Source of the DNA: Coemansia sp. RSA 487 | Taxonomy: Eukaryota; Kickxellomycota; Kickxellomycetes; Kickxellales; Kickxellaceae | Assembly (NCBI GenBank): GCA_027577595.1 | Contig: JANBRJ010000047.1 | Coordinates: forward strand, 1 to 64,000 | DNA: 64,000 nt | Direction: 5' to 3' | Shown: in pieces, positions 44,604-55,232 of the stretch | How the letters are laid out: each line of letters starts with the position of its first letter | How positions within the stretch are numbered: the first letter of the stretch is position 1 | Translations under genes and position numbers: made by a program | Notes under the pieces: model-generated | Told to the model about the DNA's origin: nothing | What the model saw: the letters and a program-made list of their open reading frames with translations, nothing else | Database searches by the model: none

Positions 44604-45083
44604 TTACATTGGGCTGTCCCACTTTTCACCAAAGCTGTTGAAGAAATCCCCGTGCTCGATCTTTTGGCCCTCCTCTTTGTCACTTTCGTACTCCGCCGAC
44701 GCCTTTCCTCTGCCTCTGCTTCTGCCCCGCAGCTTTTCAGTGATGCGCTTACTCTTCATCTCCAAGGCTCTCGCTGTCCTATTGTGTGTCGATGGCTCCT
44801 CGTCCATCTCCTCGGCAAACGCATCGTTATCGTTGCCTGCAGTTGCATGCACAGGAGGTGACTCTGGTACAGCACTGTCTACTTGCCGCCGTGATTCTTC
44901 TCTCTGGAGCTCTGCACCAACCTCGGTGTCACTGTTGTTATTGTTATTTCTATTATTTCTGGCGGCAGGTACTGCGTCTCTCTGTGGTGTATTGTTGTTA
45001 GACTGAGGTGGTGTTGCTGGAACTGCTGCTGCTGCTGCTACTCGCACTTCCGGTGCATCGACATCCATTCGGTCGGAATCCAT
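44604..45083 (-). CDS. Unrecognised 159-aa disordered nuclear-type protein
   Basis: The frame starts at the ATG at 45083 (MDSDRMDVDAPEV); codons further upstream in the same frame begin with TTG. The protein is Asn/Ala/Glu-rich and largely disordered. It has a basic segment (MKSKRITEKLRGRSRGRGK) and a conserved-looking C-terminus (HGDFFNSFGEKWD). A single RGR/RGRG stretch suggests nucleic-acid contact. No family assigned. It is convergent with the membrane protein gene ending at 44332. Confidence 0.55.
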   Translation of the reverse strand: MDSDRMDVDAPEVRVAAAAAVPATPPQSNNNTPQRDAVPAARNNRNNNNNSDTEVGAELQREESRRQVDSAVPESPPVHATAGNDNDAFAEEMDEEPSTHNRTARALEMKSKRITEKLRGRSRGRGKASAEYESDKEEGQKIEHGDFFNSFGEKWDSPM

Positions 45084-45979
45084 CGCCTTTGCTCCTGTCT
45101 TTGGTATAAATAGCCTGTGCTGGCTCTGCTGAAGACAATTCGAAAACTGCAATGCACAAAATGCGCAGGGATTGTAATAAATGAAGTGTTTAATTGAAAA
45201 TACAAATTGAAAAAAAAACAAAAATCAAAGGGAAGTGTTATGACGTTGCCACAGCTAATGGTGTCTTTTTCCAAAACTTTCAGTGCTGTGTTAGTTGTTG
45301 AGGGAGGTTTGTATAAATACAGCCCTCTCATACCATATCTGGAGGGGTTTTTTTGCTGGCAAAGACACTCTCATACAGAGCTACCTGAAAGCTACTTTGA
45401 GTCTAGACAGCAGGACAAGAAAGTGTTGTGGTTTATTCTTGTGTATTATAAAATGTGGGCATTTGATGCAAAACTTGCTGCAGATTCAGCTAATATCATA
45501 ATGCTGGCGTATTTGCATGAATATGTTGGCATATGCAATGATATCCACGACATTGTTGTGACGTTTTGCTTGATATTCAGATAAATGTTGTTTGGATAGC
45601 TGACAAATAAGAATTGTATGTGATGTTTTCCAAGTATAGCAACAAAGCATACAACACTAACTTGATACAAATGCAAGCATGATTGTTAGAGTTGGTTTTT
45701 TCTATTAGATATAAATGCTAGTTTAATAGAAATATCCAAGTCAGCGAAAGACAACCAATGTTAGATAAAGCATTTTAGTTGCAATCTTTCTATGCTGCTA
45801 TTTTAAAATAAGTCTGTTTCAACCATGTTTCCCAAGCAATGAACCGGTGTAATTCATGAGTTATGAAGAGGATGGGAAACTTACTGACAAATAGAATAAA
45901 ACAATTCAATAGCAGAGAATGAGTAAGACTTGGGAAATGAAAGTCCACGCATAAAGGTGGCAATTTAATGTTGACATAA
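45084..45979. other. A/T-rich gene-free stretch before cassette copy 2
   Basis: Contains the promoter of the 159-aa gene at its left side. A TATAAATA at 45312-45319 on the + strand has no convincing gene downstream. Not similar to the left flank of cassette copy 1. Confidence 0.45.
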
Positions 45980-46608
45980 TAAAATGTGGTTGCTGTATTA
46001 TGCCGCCTATAGTAAACAAGCATTGGTATTTCACTCTGGCTTCAGAGTTAGTCTTGCGACCTGCAAACAGCAATAGCAATTCATGAACATGTTTCATATT
46101 AGTTGCACCAGGCCATTATGTATTTGAAAAATGCGACAGTATCAACTAGACAGTTTTATATGGCTTCCGTTTTCTATATTTTACTTTGTAAAAATATTAT
46201 CCAAAATAACAAAAGCCTACATTAAAAAACATCTATAGGCAACTGGCCAAGAGCGTCAGGTACCGAGTTGGCACCAAAAGCGCCAATGGCAGCAGAAGCA
46301 GCAAAAACAACGGCCATCACCAAAACAAACTCGCCGTCATACCAGATGTGCGTCTGTTGCCACTGCTTCTGCTGAAACTGCTCAGCAGCAAATGCTAATA
46401 CCACCGCAACAGCAGCAGCAGCAGCAAGTTTCATGCATCGTATCAGTTAAAATTGATGCCATAAGCGGCTTTGCGCTTTGATCCCTGGCGATGAACTTCG
46501 CCCAAGAGGGTGCCCCTTGCAACAGACTTCTCTTCGAGCTGTTCCAGTGAGGAGAGTCGTTTCTAGGGCAATAAGGCGTGTAAACAGGCCTTTGGGGGAT
46601 TCGAATCC
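45980..46608 (-). repeat. Duplicated cassette, copy 2
   Basis: Partner of 24761-25389, about 99% identical over 629 bases without gaps and in direct orientation. To its right, at about 46609-46790, weaker similarity to 25390-25520 continues. It includes about 45 bases that copy 1 lacks, around ACTGTAAGTATTCTGATATG. Confidence 0.9.
46222..46434 (-). CDS. Small 70-aa protein with N-terminal hydrophobic segment (cassette copy 2)
   Basis: Same 70-residue product as at 25003-25215, with no amino-acid difference: signal-peptide-like start, Gln-rich middle with HIWYDGE, second hydrophobic stretch, end GQLPIDVF. The companion 39-codon open segment here lies at 46443-46562. The flanking genes differ from those of copy 1 (a disordered 159-aa protein and a 725-aa protein), so the cassette was copied without its neighbours. 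Function unknown. Confidence 0.45.
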   Translation of the reverse strand: MKLAAAAAVAVVLAFAAEQFQQKQWQQTHIWYDGEFVLVMAVVFAASAAIGAFGANSVPDALGQLPIDVF

Positions 46609-46874
46609 CCAGTGAGAAACTGTAAGTATTCTGATATGATTGATTATTTATTCTACAAACGCATACTTTTGATTTTCTAGTTTTTTTGTTTGACATTTTC
46701 GCAAACTTTCACATCGTGAAAACGCTGTTCTATACAGGTCTTCCGTTCTCCCCAATAGTGCTTCCATCTTTTGGATTCTCAGCTATGTTTATGTAGAGCT
46801 AACTGCCAAAAAGATTAATTATAGTGCCTTCTATCGGTGCACGGTAGAAAGGTAAAGCGTCTGGTCGCTGCAAG

Positions 46875-49052
46875 TTAGCAATTGGGACAGCTCTTGACAG
46901 AGAACGACATGGATGTACTCTGGCTGATGCTGGGTGGCACCATAGCATCGATTTCTGTCGAAGCCACTTCCGTCGCTGCTGTTGCTGCCGCCGCCGCCGC
47001 AATGGCTGCGGCTGTATCCGAAGTCGACAGCCCATTGCTGCTCTGTGAGCTCAGGTAGTTCTCGCGGTACAGCGGCGACATCAGAAGGAGAAGTTGCTCG
47101 CTCTCCTCTCTAACAGACTGCGCCTCGTCTGCAATGCGCTGCAGACTGGCCGGAGCAATGCCAACAACTGATCGCCGGCGGGTCTTGCGCTGTCTGGAGA
47201 GCGAGAATCGCGCAGTTCTGTTGTCCTTGGGCGTATGGAACCCACTGCTCGCGCGACTGCTCTCAAAACTCTCGCGTGGCACGCCATCGACAGCGTGGTT
47301 GGGTCCAGGTCCGCTGCTTGTGCTGTTGCTGCGGCTTCGCCGCACGTCCACTGGTGCACTCGGCTGCTCTATGCCTTTGCGTGCCTTGTCCCACGCGTCC
47401 TGCACATATAGCGAGTACTGTTCCCAGTCGCAGAACGCCAGCATTATGGCGCGCTTCTTGCTGAGCGTCAATCTGCTCTCGAGCATCGTGAGCGGCATGC
47501 TGTCGTTGTCCATGATTGTCAGCAGCGCTTCGGCCTGTCGCCACAGCTCCCACAGTCGCTCCTCCTCAACAGACGGCTCTATCGATCCGCATGGCTCGCG
47601 TATCGAGCTGACAAATGTTGTTGTTCCTATCTGGATGCCACGGTCTGGGAGCTCGAAAACCAAGCAGCGCAGAATCAGCGGTCGCAGCCGAGCAAGCGCA
47701 CTGCTTAGGTTGCTTATCTGCATCAGGTACTTTTCCTGCTGGAGGATCCGGTGCTGTGCCTCAAGCACGCCGCGATCGATGGCGCGGTCCTTGAGTCTGC
47801 TTCCCTCAAATACGCGTGTCACAAGTCGAGACGGTGTTCGGTCCGCTGGTCGCCGCCAGGATGTGGGTGAGCTAAAGTCAGAGTTCCAGTCGCTGCTGTC
47901 GTCCGGCAGCACGTGCACCGCAACGTTTGCGTTTGTTGTCAGCACCTCGTCATCCGACACTGTTTGCTGGTCGACCTCTTCCTCGATCTCCTTGAGCAGT
48001 TTTGTCATGTCGGACACTGAGGCTGATTTGCGTGGAGGCCCGCGCTGTCGTGACCTGGTGCTCGAACCAGAGCCGGCTCTAGATGCTGCATCGCCCGTAG
48101 CACAGCTGTCAGCAGCATCGTGCGTGGCAATGCCGTCGTCGGCATCTGCATCAGCATCAGCATCAGCACTATCGGTGTTGACATTGGGATTGGTGTTTGT
48201 GTTTGTGTTTGTGTTTGTGTTGGTGTTGATATCGGCATTGATACTAGTATCCGTGTTGAAGGAGTTGACGAGTGGCGAAGCAAGATTGGGGGTGCTGTCA
48301 ACCATTCTACTTTTGGAGTAAGCAGAGGCAGCCATGCCACAGGAGCTTGCGCCGGACTCAGCAGCAAGCGCGGCTGCATGAATATCCTCTATGCTCGGAA
48401 TCACTATCTTTTTCTCGTTTGACGATCTCAGTTGCACTATTGTGCCCTTGTCTGTCCTGTACGTGCGCTGTTGATATTGCTGCTGTTGATGTTGCTGCTG
48501 CTGTGCCTTTGTTTTGGATAACGACTGGGATCCTACCGAATTCAGTGTAGCCTTTGGCTGCTTGCTGGCGCCCGAGGACGCTGCAGTCGACGCATTCAGC
48601 AGCCGTGGTCCCTCCACAGCCAGCTCACTCCGTGTACGCTGGGCGCTAAGCGTCATTTCCCGTGTATTTTTACGCGACCGCATGTATCCACCACTGTCAC
48701 TGGCGCTGCTGTTACTGGTCCTCGTGTCTGTACTTGTGTTTAGTACACCCGAGCCTTGGCTGCTGGACTGGACCGTGTTTGAATGCGTGCGTTGGTGCGC
48801 CGACGTCTTTCTCTTAAACAGTCGAAACATTGACCGGTGTGTCGGTACACATCCTTTCGAGTCTGCGTCAATTGTGTATAGCGCGGCATCGCTGCGAGAC
48901 GCTGTCTGGTGAGAAGAATGCACGGCGTGTTGCTGGGAGCTGGACGACGGACCGTATGTGGCATTGCGTCCAGCGGTAGGCGCGTTCCTTCTGCCTTCCG
49001 CAAAGGTCGTGACGGCACCTGCTCTAGGCCTTAGTGGCTCCGTATAGTGCAT
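46875..49052 (-). CDS. Unrecognised 725-aa low-complexity protein
   Basis: The intact frame starts at ATG 49052. The first 400 residues are Ser/Thr/Asn/Gln-rich, with a poly-Gln run and a tandem Asn-Thr dipeptide repeat followed by an Ala-Asp repeat. The only ordered part is about 430-590, including YLMQISNLSSALARLRPLIL and a Trp-rich helical segment (ERLWELWRQAEALLTIMDND), then LTLSKKRAIMLAFCDWEQYS. The C-terminus is Arg/Ser-rich, then an Ala run. Probably cytosolic or nuclear regulatory; no family assigned. Confidence 0.6.
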   Translation of the reverse strand: MHYTEPLRPRAGAVTTFAEGRRNAPTAGRNATYGPSSSSQQHAVHSSHQTASRSDAALYTIDADSKGCVPTHRSMFRLFKRKTSAHQRTHSNTVQSSSQGSGVLNTSTDTRTSNSSASDSGGYMRSRKNTREMTLSAQRTRSELAVEGPRLLNASTAASSGASKQPKATLNSVGSQSLSKTKAQQQQHQQQQYQQRTYRTDKGTIVQLRSSNEKKIVIPSIEDIHAAALAAESGASSCGMAASAYSKSRMVDSTPNLASPLVNSFNTDTSINADINTNTNTNTNTNTNPNVNTDSADADADADADDGIATHDAADSCATGDAASRAGSGSSTRSRQRGPPRKSASVSDMTKLLKEIEEEVDQQTVSDDEVLTTNANVAVHVLPDDSSDWNSDFSSPTSWRRPADRTPSRLVTRVFEGSRLKDRAIDRGVLEAQHRILQQEKYLMQISNLSSALARLRPLILRCLVFELPDRGIQIGTTTFVSSIREPCGSIEPSVEEERLWELWRQAEALLTIMDNDSMPLTMLESRLTLSKKRAIMLAFCDWEQYSLYVQDAWDKARKGIEQPSAPVDVRRSRSNSTSSGPGPNHAVDGVPRESFESSRASSGFHTPKDNRTARFSLSRQRKTRRRSVVGIAPASLQRIADEAQSVREESEQLLLLMSPLYRENYLSSQSSNGLSTSDTAAAIAAAAAATAATEVASTEIDAMVPPSISQSTSMSFSVKSCPNC

Positions 49053-50470
49053 CTTTGGCGTTTGTCGTCAGCTATGAGAAGAAGACGGCCAGCTGGTGAG
49101 AATCCTATGGCGAGCAGAAACAAGTGGAGGTTGAAAAAGGTGAATAAGAAAAAACTACAGGGACAAAGAGGAAGCGAAAAAGGTAATAGCAGCACCGGTT
49201 GCAGAAAAGAAGCAGGCTAGCGACTACAAATGAGACCGGAGTAGTGTAGGAATGTGTGCAATTGAGAAGAAGCGCGTATAGCTGAATTGAGTAGTCGCTG
49301 ACGCCGCGTAGAAACAAGAAAGGTTAAAGGAGACGGACAACAAGCGCAAGTAGATAAGACGTTCGCAGGCAATAAAAAGCAAGAAAGGGGCTCTGACGAG
49401 GCTGACCACACGCATGTACTCTCAGAACGTGCCAAAGTATTGGGATGGATGGAAGAGGAAGAGTATATGCTGGCACAAGGAAGCAAAGAGACAAAGTGTA
49501 TGCGGCGTGGTGGAGCTGGACTGGAGAGAAGAAGAGAGCGAAACGGGTCGACCTTTGCCAGGACCGCTGCACACCAGTCTTTGTTATTGTTGCAATTGGT
49601 GCTATTGTTCTCGCGCCTCCTATTGCTTTTTTTCGTACTCCGCGCCCACTGGACCTTTCTGCCAGCTCGCTCCTCAAAAGTGTTTGCATTGCCTGGACGC
49701 GGACAGAGTTTTGTTGTCTTCTGCGCGCCAATCCCGCGACATGCCACAGTCGGTTTGGCCAAGTCCAAGCACAGCCGCCGCCCATCAAAGGACAATCATC
49801 TCTTTTTGGGTATATTTCTTTGGCTCGCAGCCGCGCAATAAGACCCGATCTGACGACGCCAGCGCCCAGAAAACAACAACAAAAAACAAACAACCCGTTG
49901 GTTGCAGCTAATGCCCAAGTGAAAAATCATGGTCTCTCCCACGCCAAAAGCGCCTCACAAACTGCCCATGCATCAGGCCTGTCCACGCCTCATGCAAGGA
50001 TATTCAGACACCGCAGCCATTCCCACCACCTCGCCTTTGCTTCTGAAACTGCCACGGAGCCGCTTGCAATAGTCCAGCCCCACGTATGTCTGCCCGTGCT
50101 GAGCGTGCTTGCAAAGCTCGCGCGTAACAGTTCCCTCTTGAGGAGCCCGACGCAGCAGCAAACAGCACACCAATTTACATTAAACCCATTGCTGCTTATT
50201 AAGCAATGAAGAGAAAAGCACACATGCTTCTATTGTGCGCTTGCCACTCTTTTAAATTGCAATTACCACGCTCGCTGGCGCTGCAGCTCGAGATAGCCTA
50301 TTGTCAAATCTGCATTTTAATTTCTCCATTGTGTATTACCAAAAAGGGCACATCTAATGTGGATATTCCAAGCCTCTGCTGCACTCCTCTGGCAATTGCA
50401 AATCGATTCACACGATAATGGGTGAACTCTTCAGAGAAGCCCCCCTCACACACGTAAGGTATGCTGGCAT
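49053..50470. other. 1.4-kb region with no supported gene
   Basis: A 254-codon frame on the + strand (49445-50209) and frames of 189-192 codons on the minus strand overlap each other, and none has recognisable composition. The right side of this region on the minus strand is probably the long leader and promoter of the 725-aa gene. Acceptor-like CTCACCAG and CTCATAG lie just before that gene's ATG, so a leader intron is possible. Confidence 0.4.
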
Positions 50471-50950
50471 TTACTTTGAGCGCACCAGCTGTGACTCGAT
50501 CTCGGTAACAGATACCTCAACTGCAGCCTTGTCGTCGTAGTCGTACCACTCGCTCTCGGTTAGATCAAGCTCAAAGCACTCATTCGATTCGGTGCTCTTG
50601 GCCCTCCACCCGTCACGCAGCTCGACCTCCACCGGCTCTATCCCCCGACACTCAACCGTCAGCACCCTCGCAAAGCTGCCGCTGTTCTCCGCTGTGTACG
50701 GCGCGGGCTCGCCCACGATTGATGCTACGCCCTCGCGCTTGCAGAACTTGCACTTCATCACCAGGTTTGCCTCACCGCGACTGCCCGAAATCTGGCTGCC
50801 GTCCTGGGCGCTGATCGTAATCAAGTTCTTGTCCACTTCGTGGCAGCTGTTGCATTTGATCTTGAAGTTCCAGCAATGGTCACTACTCGCCGGCATCAGA
50901 TCTGTAACGTTTGTCAGCTCTGCTTTCAGCTGGAGATCGATTCTGCCCAT
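50471..50950 (-). CDS. CXXC-motif zinc-binding protein (CZIB / DUF866 family)
   Basis: A 159-residue protein with two CxxC zinc-binding pairs, CNSCHE at about 33-36 and CKFCK at about 67-70, in the order and spacing of the eukaryotic DUF866 family (human C1orf123). It begins with a beta-rich segment (IDLQLKAELTNVTDLMP) and has FKIKCNSC and GSRGEANLVMKCKFCKREG blocks. Its role is not well defined. Length fits the family. Intact. Confidence 0.9.
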   Translation of the reverse strand: MGRIDLQLKAELTNVTDLMPASSDHCWNFKIKCNSCHEVDKNLITISAQDGSQISGSRGEANLVMKCKFCKREGVASIVGEPAPYTAENSGSFARVLTVECRGIEPVEVELRDGWRAKSTESNECFELDLTESEWYDYDDKAAVEVSVTEIESQLVRSK

Positions 50951-51202
50951 TGTCGATTAGTACTTTGATTTCTAGTGAATGAAAGAAATTGGAATATGAA
51001 ATGTGTTGTGAGTCATGCTTTTGAGGCTGGTCTTTCTTTTGTGGATATTTGATTCATTTTAATATTTGACATGATCAATTGCCGAACGCAAAGTTGTGGG
51101 CACACACCACACGCAGCAGTTTTTGCTCTAGCTCTAGCTCTGACTCCAGTTCTTTATTCTAAGCAAATCCTACAATAAATGGCAACGGATAAAAACGCAG
51201 CT

Positions 51203-52663
51203 CTACTTCCACTCGGGTGCCAGCTTCTTGATGCATTGCGCAATGATTGTTACGCCTCTCTTAAGGTCGCTGATGCCTGTGTTAAGAGGCGGCACCAGGC
51301 GGACCGTGTTCTTGCCAGCCGCAACAAGCAGCAGGCCGTTTTCGCAAGCAAGGCCAACGAGCTTTGATGGATCGCTGCTGAACCGGATGCCACGGAGAAG
51401 ACCTGTGCCGCGAGTCTCGACGACAATGCTTCCAATGTAAGGCGCCAGCGCCTGCTTCAGCTCTTGGTCGAGCGCCTTGCCCGCCGCATCGACGCTGCTT
51501 AGAAACTCGGGCGCCTTGATCTGGCCAAACACCGTGCAGCCGACACGGCAGGCAAGCGGGTTGCCGCCAAACGTGGTGCCGTGCTCGCCGACATTCATCA
51601 CCTTGGCCACCTTGTCGCTAATCATGATCGCGCCGATGGGAATTCCGTTTGCAAGCGGCTTGGCCATGGTGACGATGTCGGGGCTGCAGTCCGCAGGGTA
51701 CGCCTGGTGCGCCCACAGTTTGCCTGAGCGCCCAAGTCCGCACTGGATCTCGTCGTAGATCAGCAGCGCACCCACTTGGTCACAGCGACGACGAAGCGCC
51801 TGTAGGAACTCCACTTGGGCCGTATTGATGCCGCCTTCGCCTTGGATCGGCTCCACAATTACTGCACATGTGCGCTCGTCAACGAATGCACCGAGCTCGC
51901 TTGTGTTGTTAAACTCTGCTGTGCTGACGCCCGGGATCAGCGGCGTGAACGGCTTCTGGTACTTTGGGTTTGCTGTCACACTGAGGGCCCCCATCGAGCG
52001 GCCGTGGAACCCGCCAGTAAACGACACAATCCCACATTTGAGGTTCGGGTCACCACGCAGTGCTTCGGATGTGCTCTTCCCCAGGGTGCCCGACTCCGCT
52101 ACGTACTTACCGTACTTGCGTGCAAACTTGAGTGCACCCTCGTTTGCCTCGGTGCCTGAGTTTGTGAAGAAGACACGCGGACCACTGGTTCCGTCGGCTC
52201 CCTTTGCGTAGATTCCCTGCGTACCCTGCGGGTACGACTCCACGGTGGCAGTCACTATGTCTTGTGCAAGCTTGGGTGCCCATATATTGTGGTACAGGTT
52301 CGAGCAGTGCACCAGCTTGGTTGCCTGGTCGGCTACGGCTGCAGCAACATCCGGGTTCGCGTGCCCAAGCGCAACGACTGCAATACCTGCCGTGAAATCA
52401 AGATACTCATTGTTGTTGGTATCGTACAAATAGCTTCCCTTGCCATGCGACAGAACAATCTCTGGACGTGAGTACGACTTCACCATAAAGGTGTCTGCAC
52501 TGCTGATCGTCTCGCTTGTGCTGTGCTCCGACCCTGCGTTCATCTGTGCTCCAGAAGCATGGTACCCGCGATACAACGAGCGGGAAACTCTGGCAGAGGC
52601 TCCCCGCCTGGCGCTGGCGGCAAAGAAACGCAGCGATGCAGTAGGCTTTAGCAAAGAGCTCAT
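51203..52663 (-). CDS. ARG8: Acetylornithine aminotransferase, mitochondrial
   Basis: PLP-dependent class III aminotransferase of arginine/ornithine synthesis, using glutamate to aminate N-acetylglutamate semialdehyde. The 486-residue protein starts with an Arg/Ser/Ala-rich, acid-free stretch of about 35 residues, typical of a mitochondrial presequence. Family sequences include YLDFTAGIAVVALGHANPDV, the PLP loop TNSGTEANEGALKFARKYG, the DEIQCGLGRSGKLW motif and TMAKPLANGIPIGA with the cofactor lysine at about 335. TTFGGNPLACRVG is near the end. Ornithine aminotransferase is a close relative, but the presequence and the LGHANPDV/FGGNPLA sequences fit acetylornithine aminotransferase better. 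Confidence 0.93.
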   Translation of the reverse strand: MSSLLKPTASLRFFAASARRGASARVSRSLYRGYHASGAQMNAGSEHSTSETISSADTFMVKSYSRPEIVLSHGKGSYLYDTNNNEYLDFTAGIAVVALGHANPDVAAAVADQATKLVHCSNLYHNIWAPKLAQDIVTATVESYPQGTQGIYAKGADGTSGPRVFFTNSGTEANEGALKFARKYGKYVAESGTLGKSTSEALRGDPNLKCGIVSFTGGFHGRSMGALSVTANPKYQKPFTPLIPGVSTAEFNNTSELGAFVDERTCAVIVEPIQGEGGINTAQVEFLQALRRRCDQVGALLIYDEIQCGLGRSGKLWAHQAYPADCSPDIVTMAKPLANGIPIGAIMISDKVAKVMNVGEHGTTFGGNPLACRVGCTVFGQIKAPEFLSSVDAAGKALDQELKQALAPYIGSIVVETRGTGLLRGIRFSSDPSKLVGLACENGLLLVAAGKNTVRLVPPLNTGISDLKRGVTIIAQCIKKLAPEWK

Positions 52664-53270
52664 TTAGACCAAACTAGTGTTTTTTTAATAAGTAAAAAAC
52701 AAATACCCAATGAAACGACTGAAGTAAACCAAAATGTATAAAAAAGATAAAAGGAAAGAAAAGATGGTTTAGATAAAGAAAGACTGCACTGCACTGCGCA
52801 GGAAATGTTTTATATTTTAGTTAGTCACTTTCGATCCTTGTTTCAATCTTAATGACACTGGAACGCTGTGATTCATACATCGATTTCAATGCGTTAGCTC
52901 AATGTCCTGCGAATATGCCCGCGAGTGCACTCGTTGCGTTAATTGTGTTGCAGCAGGTAGGAAGGGCTTGGTTGCTTCAGGTATGATACACAGACAATAA
53001 TATCTAATTAGCTGATTTAGATCAGCATTAAATTAACGGTTCCAATTAAATTTTTTTTTTTAAAAAGTATTTTTCCCAAAGCCCAAGCTGGTATGGAACA
53101 CAACTTGGCAAAGGACAACGAGCTGTGCTTCATGTTCTTTACTTTGGTCCCCAAAACAGCCTTTCTTTCCTCCTCTTTTTCTTATTATCAGTCTTGTTTC
53201 ATATATTACTAGATAGCAAAAGAGAACTTTAGCATTTTACTGAAAGAACAAAAAGGTTTGAGAAGAGACG
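52664..53270. promoter_or_regulatory. Divergent promoter region, ARG8 / GNL3-type gene
   Basis: About 600 bases with no gene. It holds a perfect inverted repeat, GCTGAT-TTAG-ATCAGC, at 53011-53026 inside a longer A/T palindrome. A near match to a Gcn4 site (TGATTCA at 52869-52875) is present but not exact. Confidence 0.4.
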
Positions 53271-55232
53271 ATGGTTCCAAAGAAGCACAAGAGCAAGCGG
53301 CTGTCGCTCAAACAGAAAAGTAAGATCAACAAACGGGCAACGGAGAAGCATCGCAAGGACCGTCGCGACTCGAAGAAGAATCCCCACAACAAGAAGATGA
53401 AAAAGGACCCTGGCATCCCAAATCTCCTTCCCTTCAAAGACAAGATTCTGAAGCAGATCGATGACCACCGTGAGCGGGTCGAAGAGGAAAAGAAGCGGCA
53501 AAAGGATGCCCGTTCCCAGCTCCATGACAAGAACCGCAACATAAATGGACCGTCCATGACGATGACAGAGCTTGCCAGGGAAGCACAGAAGCGAGGCAGC
53601 GCTTTTGAGGATACTCAGGACGGCTTGGACTCTGACGAGCGTGAAATAGTCGAGGGCACTGTTGCTGGGCGCAAGGACAACTCGAAGCGCGCTTACTACC
53701 GCGAGTTCCAAAAGGTGGTTCAGAATGCCGATGTCATTCTGGAGGTACTTGACGCGCGCGATCCACTCGGCACTCGCGCGCCACAGATTGAGCGGATGAT
53801 CCTCGATGCCGGCGCAAACAAGCGCATTATTCTTATTCTCAACAAGATTGATCTTGTTCCGCGTGATGTTGTGGAAAAGTGGCTGGCCTACTTGAGACAC
53901 GAGTTCCCGACACTTGCGTTCAAGGCGTCCACGCAAGAGCAGCGCAGAAACCTTGGACATGCAGTTTCTGGAAGCAAAAAGGCAGCGACTTTGAGCACGT
54001 CCGAATGCGTCGGAGCCGACTCGCTTATCCAGCTGCTCAAGAACTATTCGCGTAACCAAAAGATCAAGACATCTATCACCGTCGGAATCATTGGGTTCCC
54101 CAACGTTGGAAAGTCGTCGCTGATCAACTCGCTCAAGCGTTCGCGCGTGTGTGGTGTTGGATCCACACCAGGATTTACAAAGTTTGTGCAGGAAATCCAC
54201 CTCGATTCGAAGCTCAAGTTGATGGACTGTCCCGGAATCGTCTTCAACAGTCCCCTCAAGGGTGTAAACAAGCTAGACAAGACCGCTGTTGCCGAGATGA
54301 TGTTGCGCAACTGCATCAAGGTCGAGCTTCTCGACGACCCCATTGCGCCTGTTGATCTTATTGTCCAGCGCAGCAACCCGCTCTCGCTCCAGGTCATGTA
54401 CAATGTCCCGGCTTTCCACGACACGCGGAGCTTCCTTGTTCAGCTTGCGCGCCAGCGCGGCATGCTCAAGCGCCAAGGCATCGCTGACCTGGAGAGTGCT
54501 GCGCGCATTGTGCTTAACGACTGGAATAAGGGCAAGCTTCCCTACTACACGCTGCCTCCAGGCATGGAGAAGAGCACGAATTCAGGCAAGACTGCGGCTG
54601 GTGATGCAGCGGTGGTTCATGGAGCTGAGCGTGCAGTTGTTGTCAGCGACTGGGCCAAGGAGTTTGACATTGACGCCCTGCTAGGCGATATGGATAGCAA
54701 GGTTCTGGCCGACGCTGACACCAGCAAAGATCTTTCACGCCGCGCTATGGTCACGGAGGGCCGTACAGTTACTGACACCGTTCAGATTGAGGATGAGGAC
54801 ATGGAGAGCGACAACGACAGCAGCGCCTCCGATGATAGCGACGCAATGGATGATGCTGATGATGATGATGATGATGAAAGCGATGCCGATGGGTCTGACG
54901 CCGAATCAACAGCAGCACCTACATATGTTGTCAATCTACCAGCAACACGAAAGACAAAGGCGGCAGTGCGTAGCAAGGACAAAGCGCTCACTGCGGCGGA
55001 GGCAGAGATAAACCCTCAGCTGAACCGCATGGCAAAGGAAGAGCAGCGCAAGCTGAAGAAGCAGCTTGCAAGGGCCGCCAAGACACAACAGTCCGCCACC
55101 AATGGCGAAGCAATGGCCATGGAGGAAGAATCCGACGACGGAAATGACGACTATAACTTTGGGACCTACTTCAAAAAACCTGAAGACACCAATGTTGGCT
55201 CAGAAATGGATTCTGACTCTGAAGATCTATAG
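53271..55232 (+). CDS. Nucleolar GTPase of the GNL3/Nug1 (Grn1) family
   Basis: Circularly permuted GTPase required for 60S ribosomal subunit assembly and export. The 653-residue protein begins with a strongly basic nucleolar segment (KKHKSKRLSLKQKSKINKR). Its GTPase motifs run in the permuted order: G4 NKID (191-194), then G1 GFPNVGKSS (275-283), then G3 DCPG (319-322). A coiled, charged segment lies at about 55-85. The C-terminal quarter is acidic (Asp/Glu/Ser runs), then basic. The family is clear; whether this is the Nug1 or the GNL3L/Grn1 ortholog is not. Intact. Confidence 0.93.
   Translation: MVPKKHKSKRLSLKQKSKINKRATEKHRKDRRDSKKNPHNKKMKKDPGIPNLLPFKDKILKQIDDHRERVEEEKKRQKDARSQLHDKNRNINGPSMTMTELAREAQKRGSAFEDTQDGLDSDEREIVEGTVAGRKDNSKRAYYREFQKVVQNADVILEVLDARDPLGTRAPQIERMILDAGANKRIILILNKIDLVPRDVVEKWLAYLRHEFPTLAFKASTQEQRRNLGHAVSGSKKAATLSTSECVGADSLIQLLKNYSRNQKIKTSITVGIIGFPNVGKSSLINSLKRSRVCGVGSTPGFTKFVQEIHLDSKLKLMDCPGIVFNSPLKGVNKLDKTAVAEMMLRNCIKVELLDDPIAPVDLIVQRSNPLSLQVMYNVPAFHDTRSFLVQLARQRGMLKRQGIADLESAARIVLNDWNKGKLPYYTLPPGMEKSTNSGKTAAGDAAVVHGAERAVVVSDWAKEFDIDALLGDMDSKVLADADTSKDLSRRAMVTEGRTVTDTVQIEDEDMESDNDSSASDDSDAMDDADDDDDDESDADGSDAESTAAPTYVVNLPATRKTKAAVRSKDKALTAAEAEINPQLNRMAKEEQRKLKKQLARAAKTQQSATNGEAMAMEEESDDGNDDYNFGTYFKKPEDTNVGSEMDSDSEDL

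Noticed and set aside
45207-45584. 125-codon + strand frame after a TATAAATA box
   Set aside because: The frame begins upstream of the TATA box and its product has no recognisable features.
49445-50209. 254-codon + strand frame between the 725-aa gene and CZIB
   Set aside because: No protein-like domain order, overlaps frames of similar length on the other strand, and the single hydrophobic stretch is weak.
52869-52875. Gcn4-like site (TGATTCA) upstream of ARG8
   Set aside because: One base off the TGA(C/G)TCA consensus and only one instance; not enough to claim amino-acid control.
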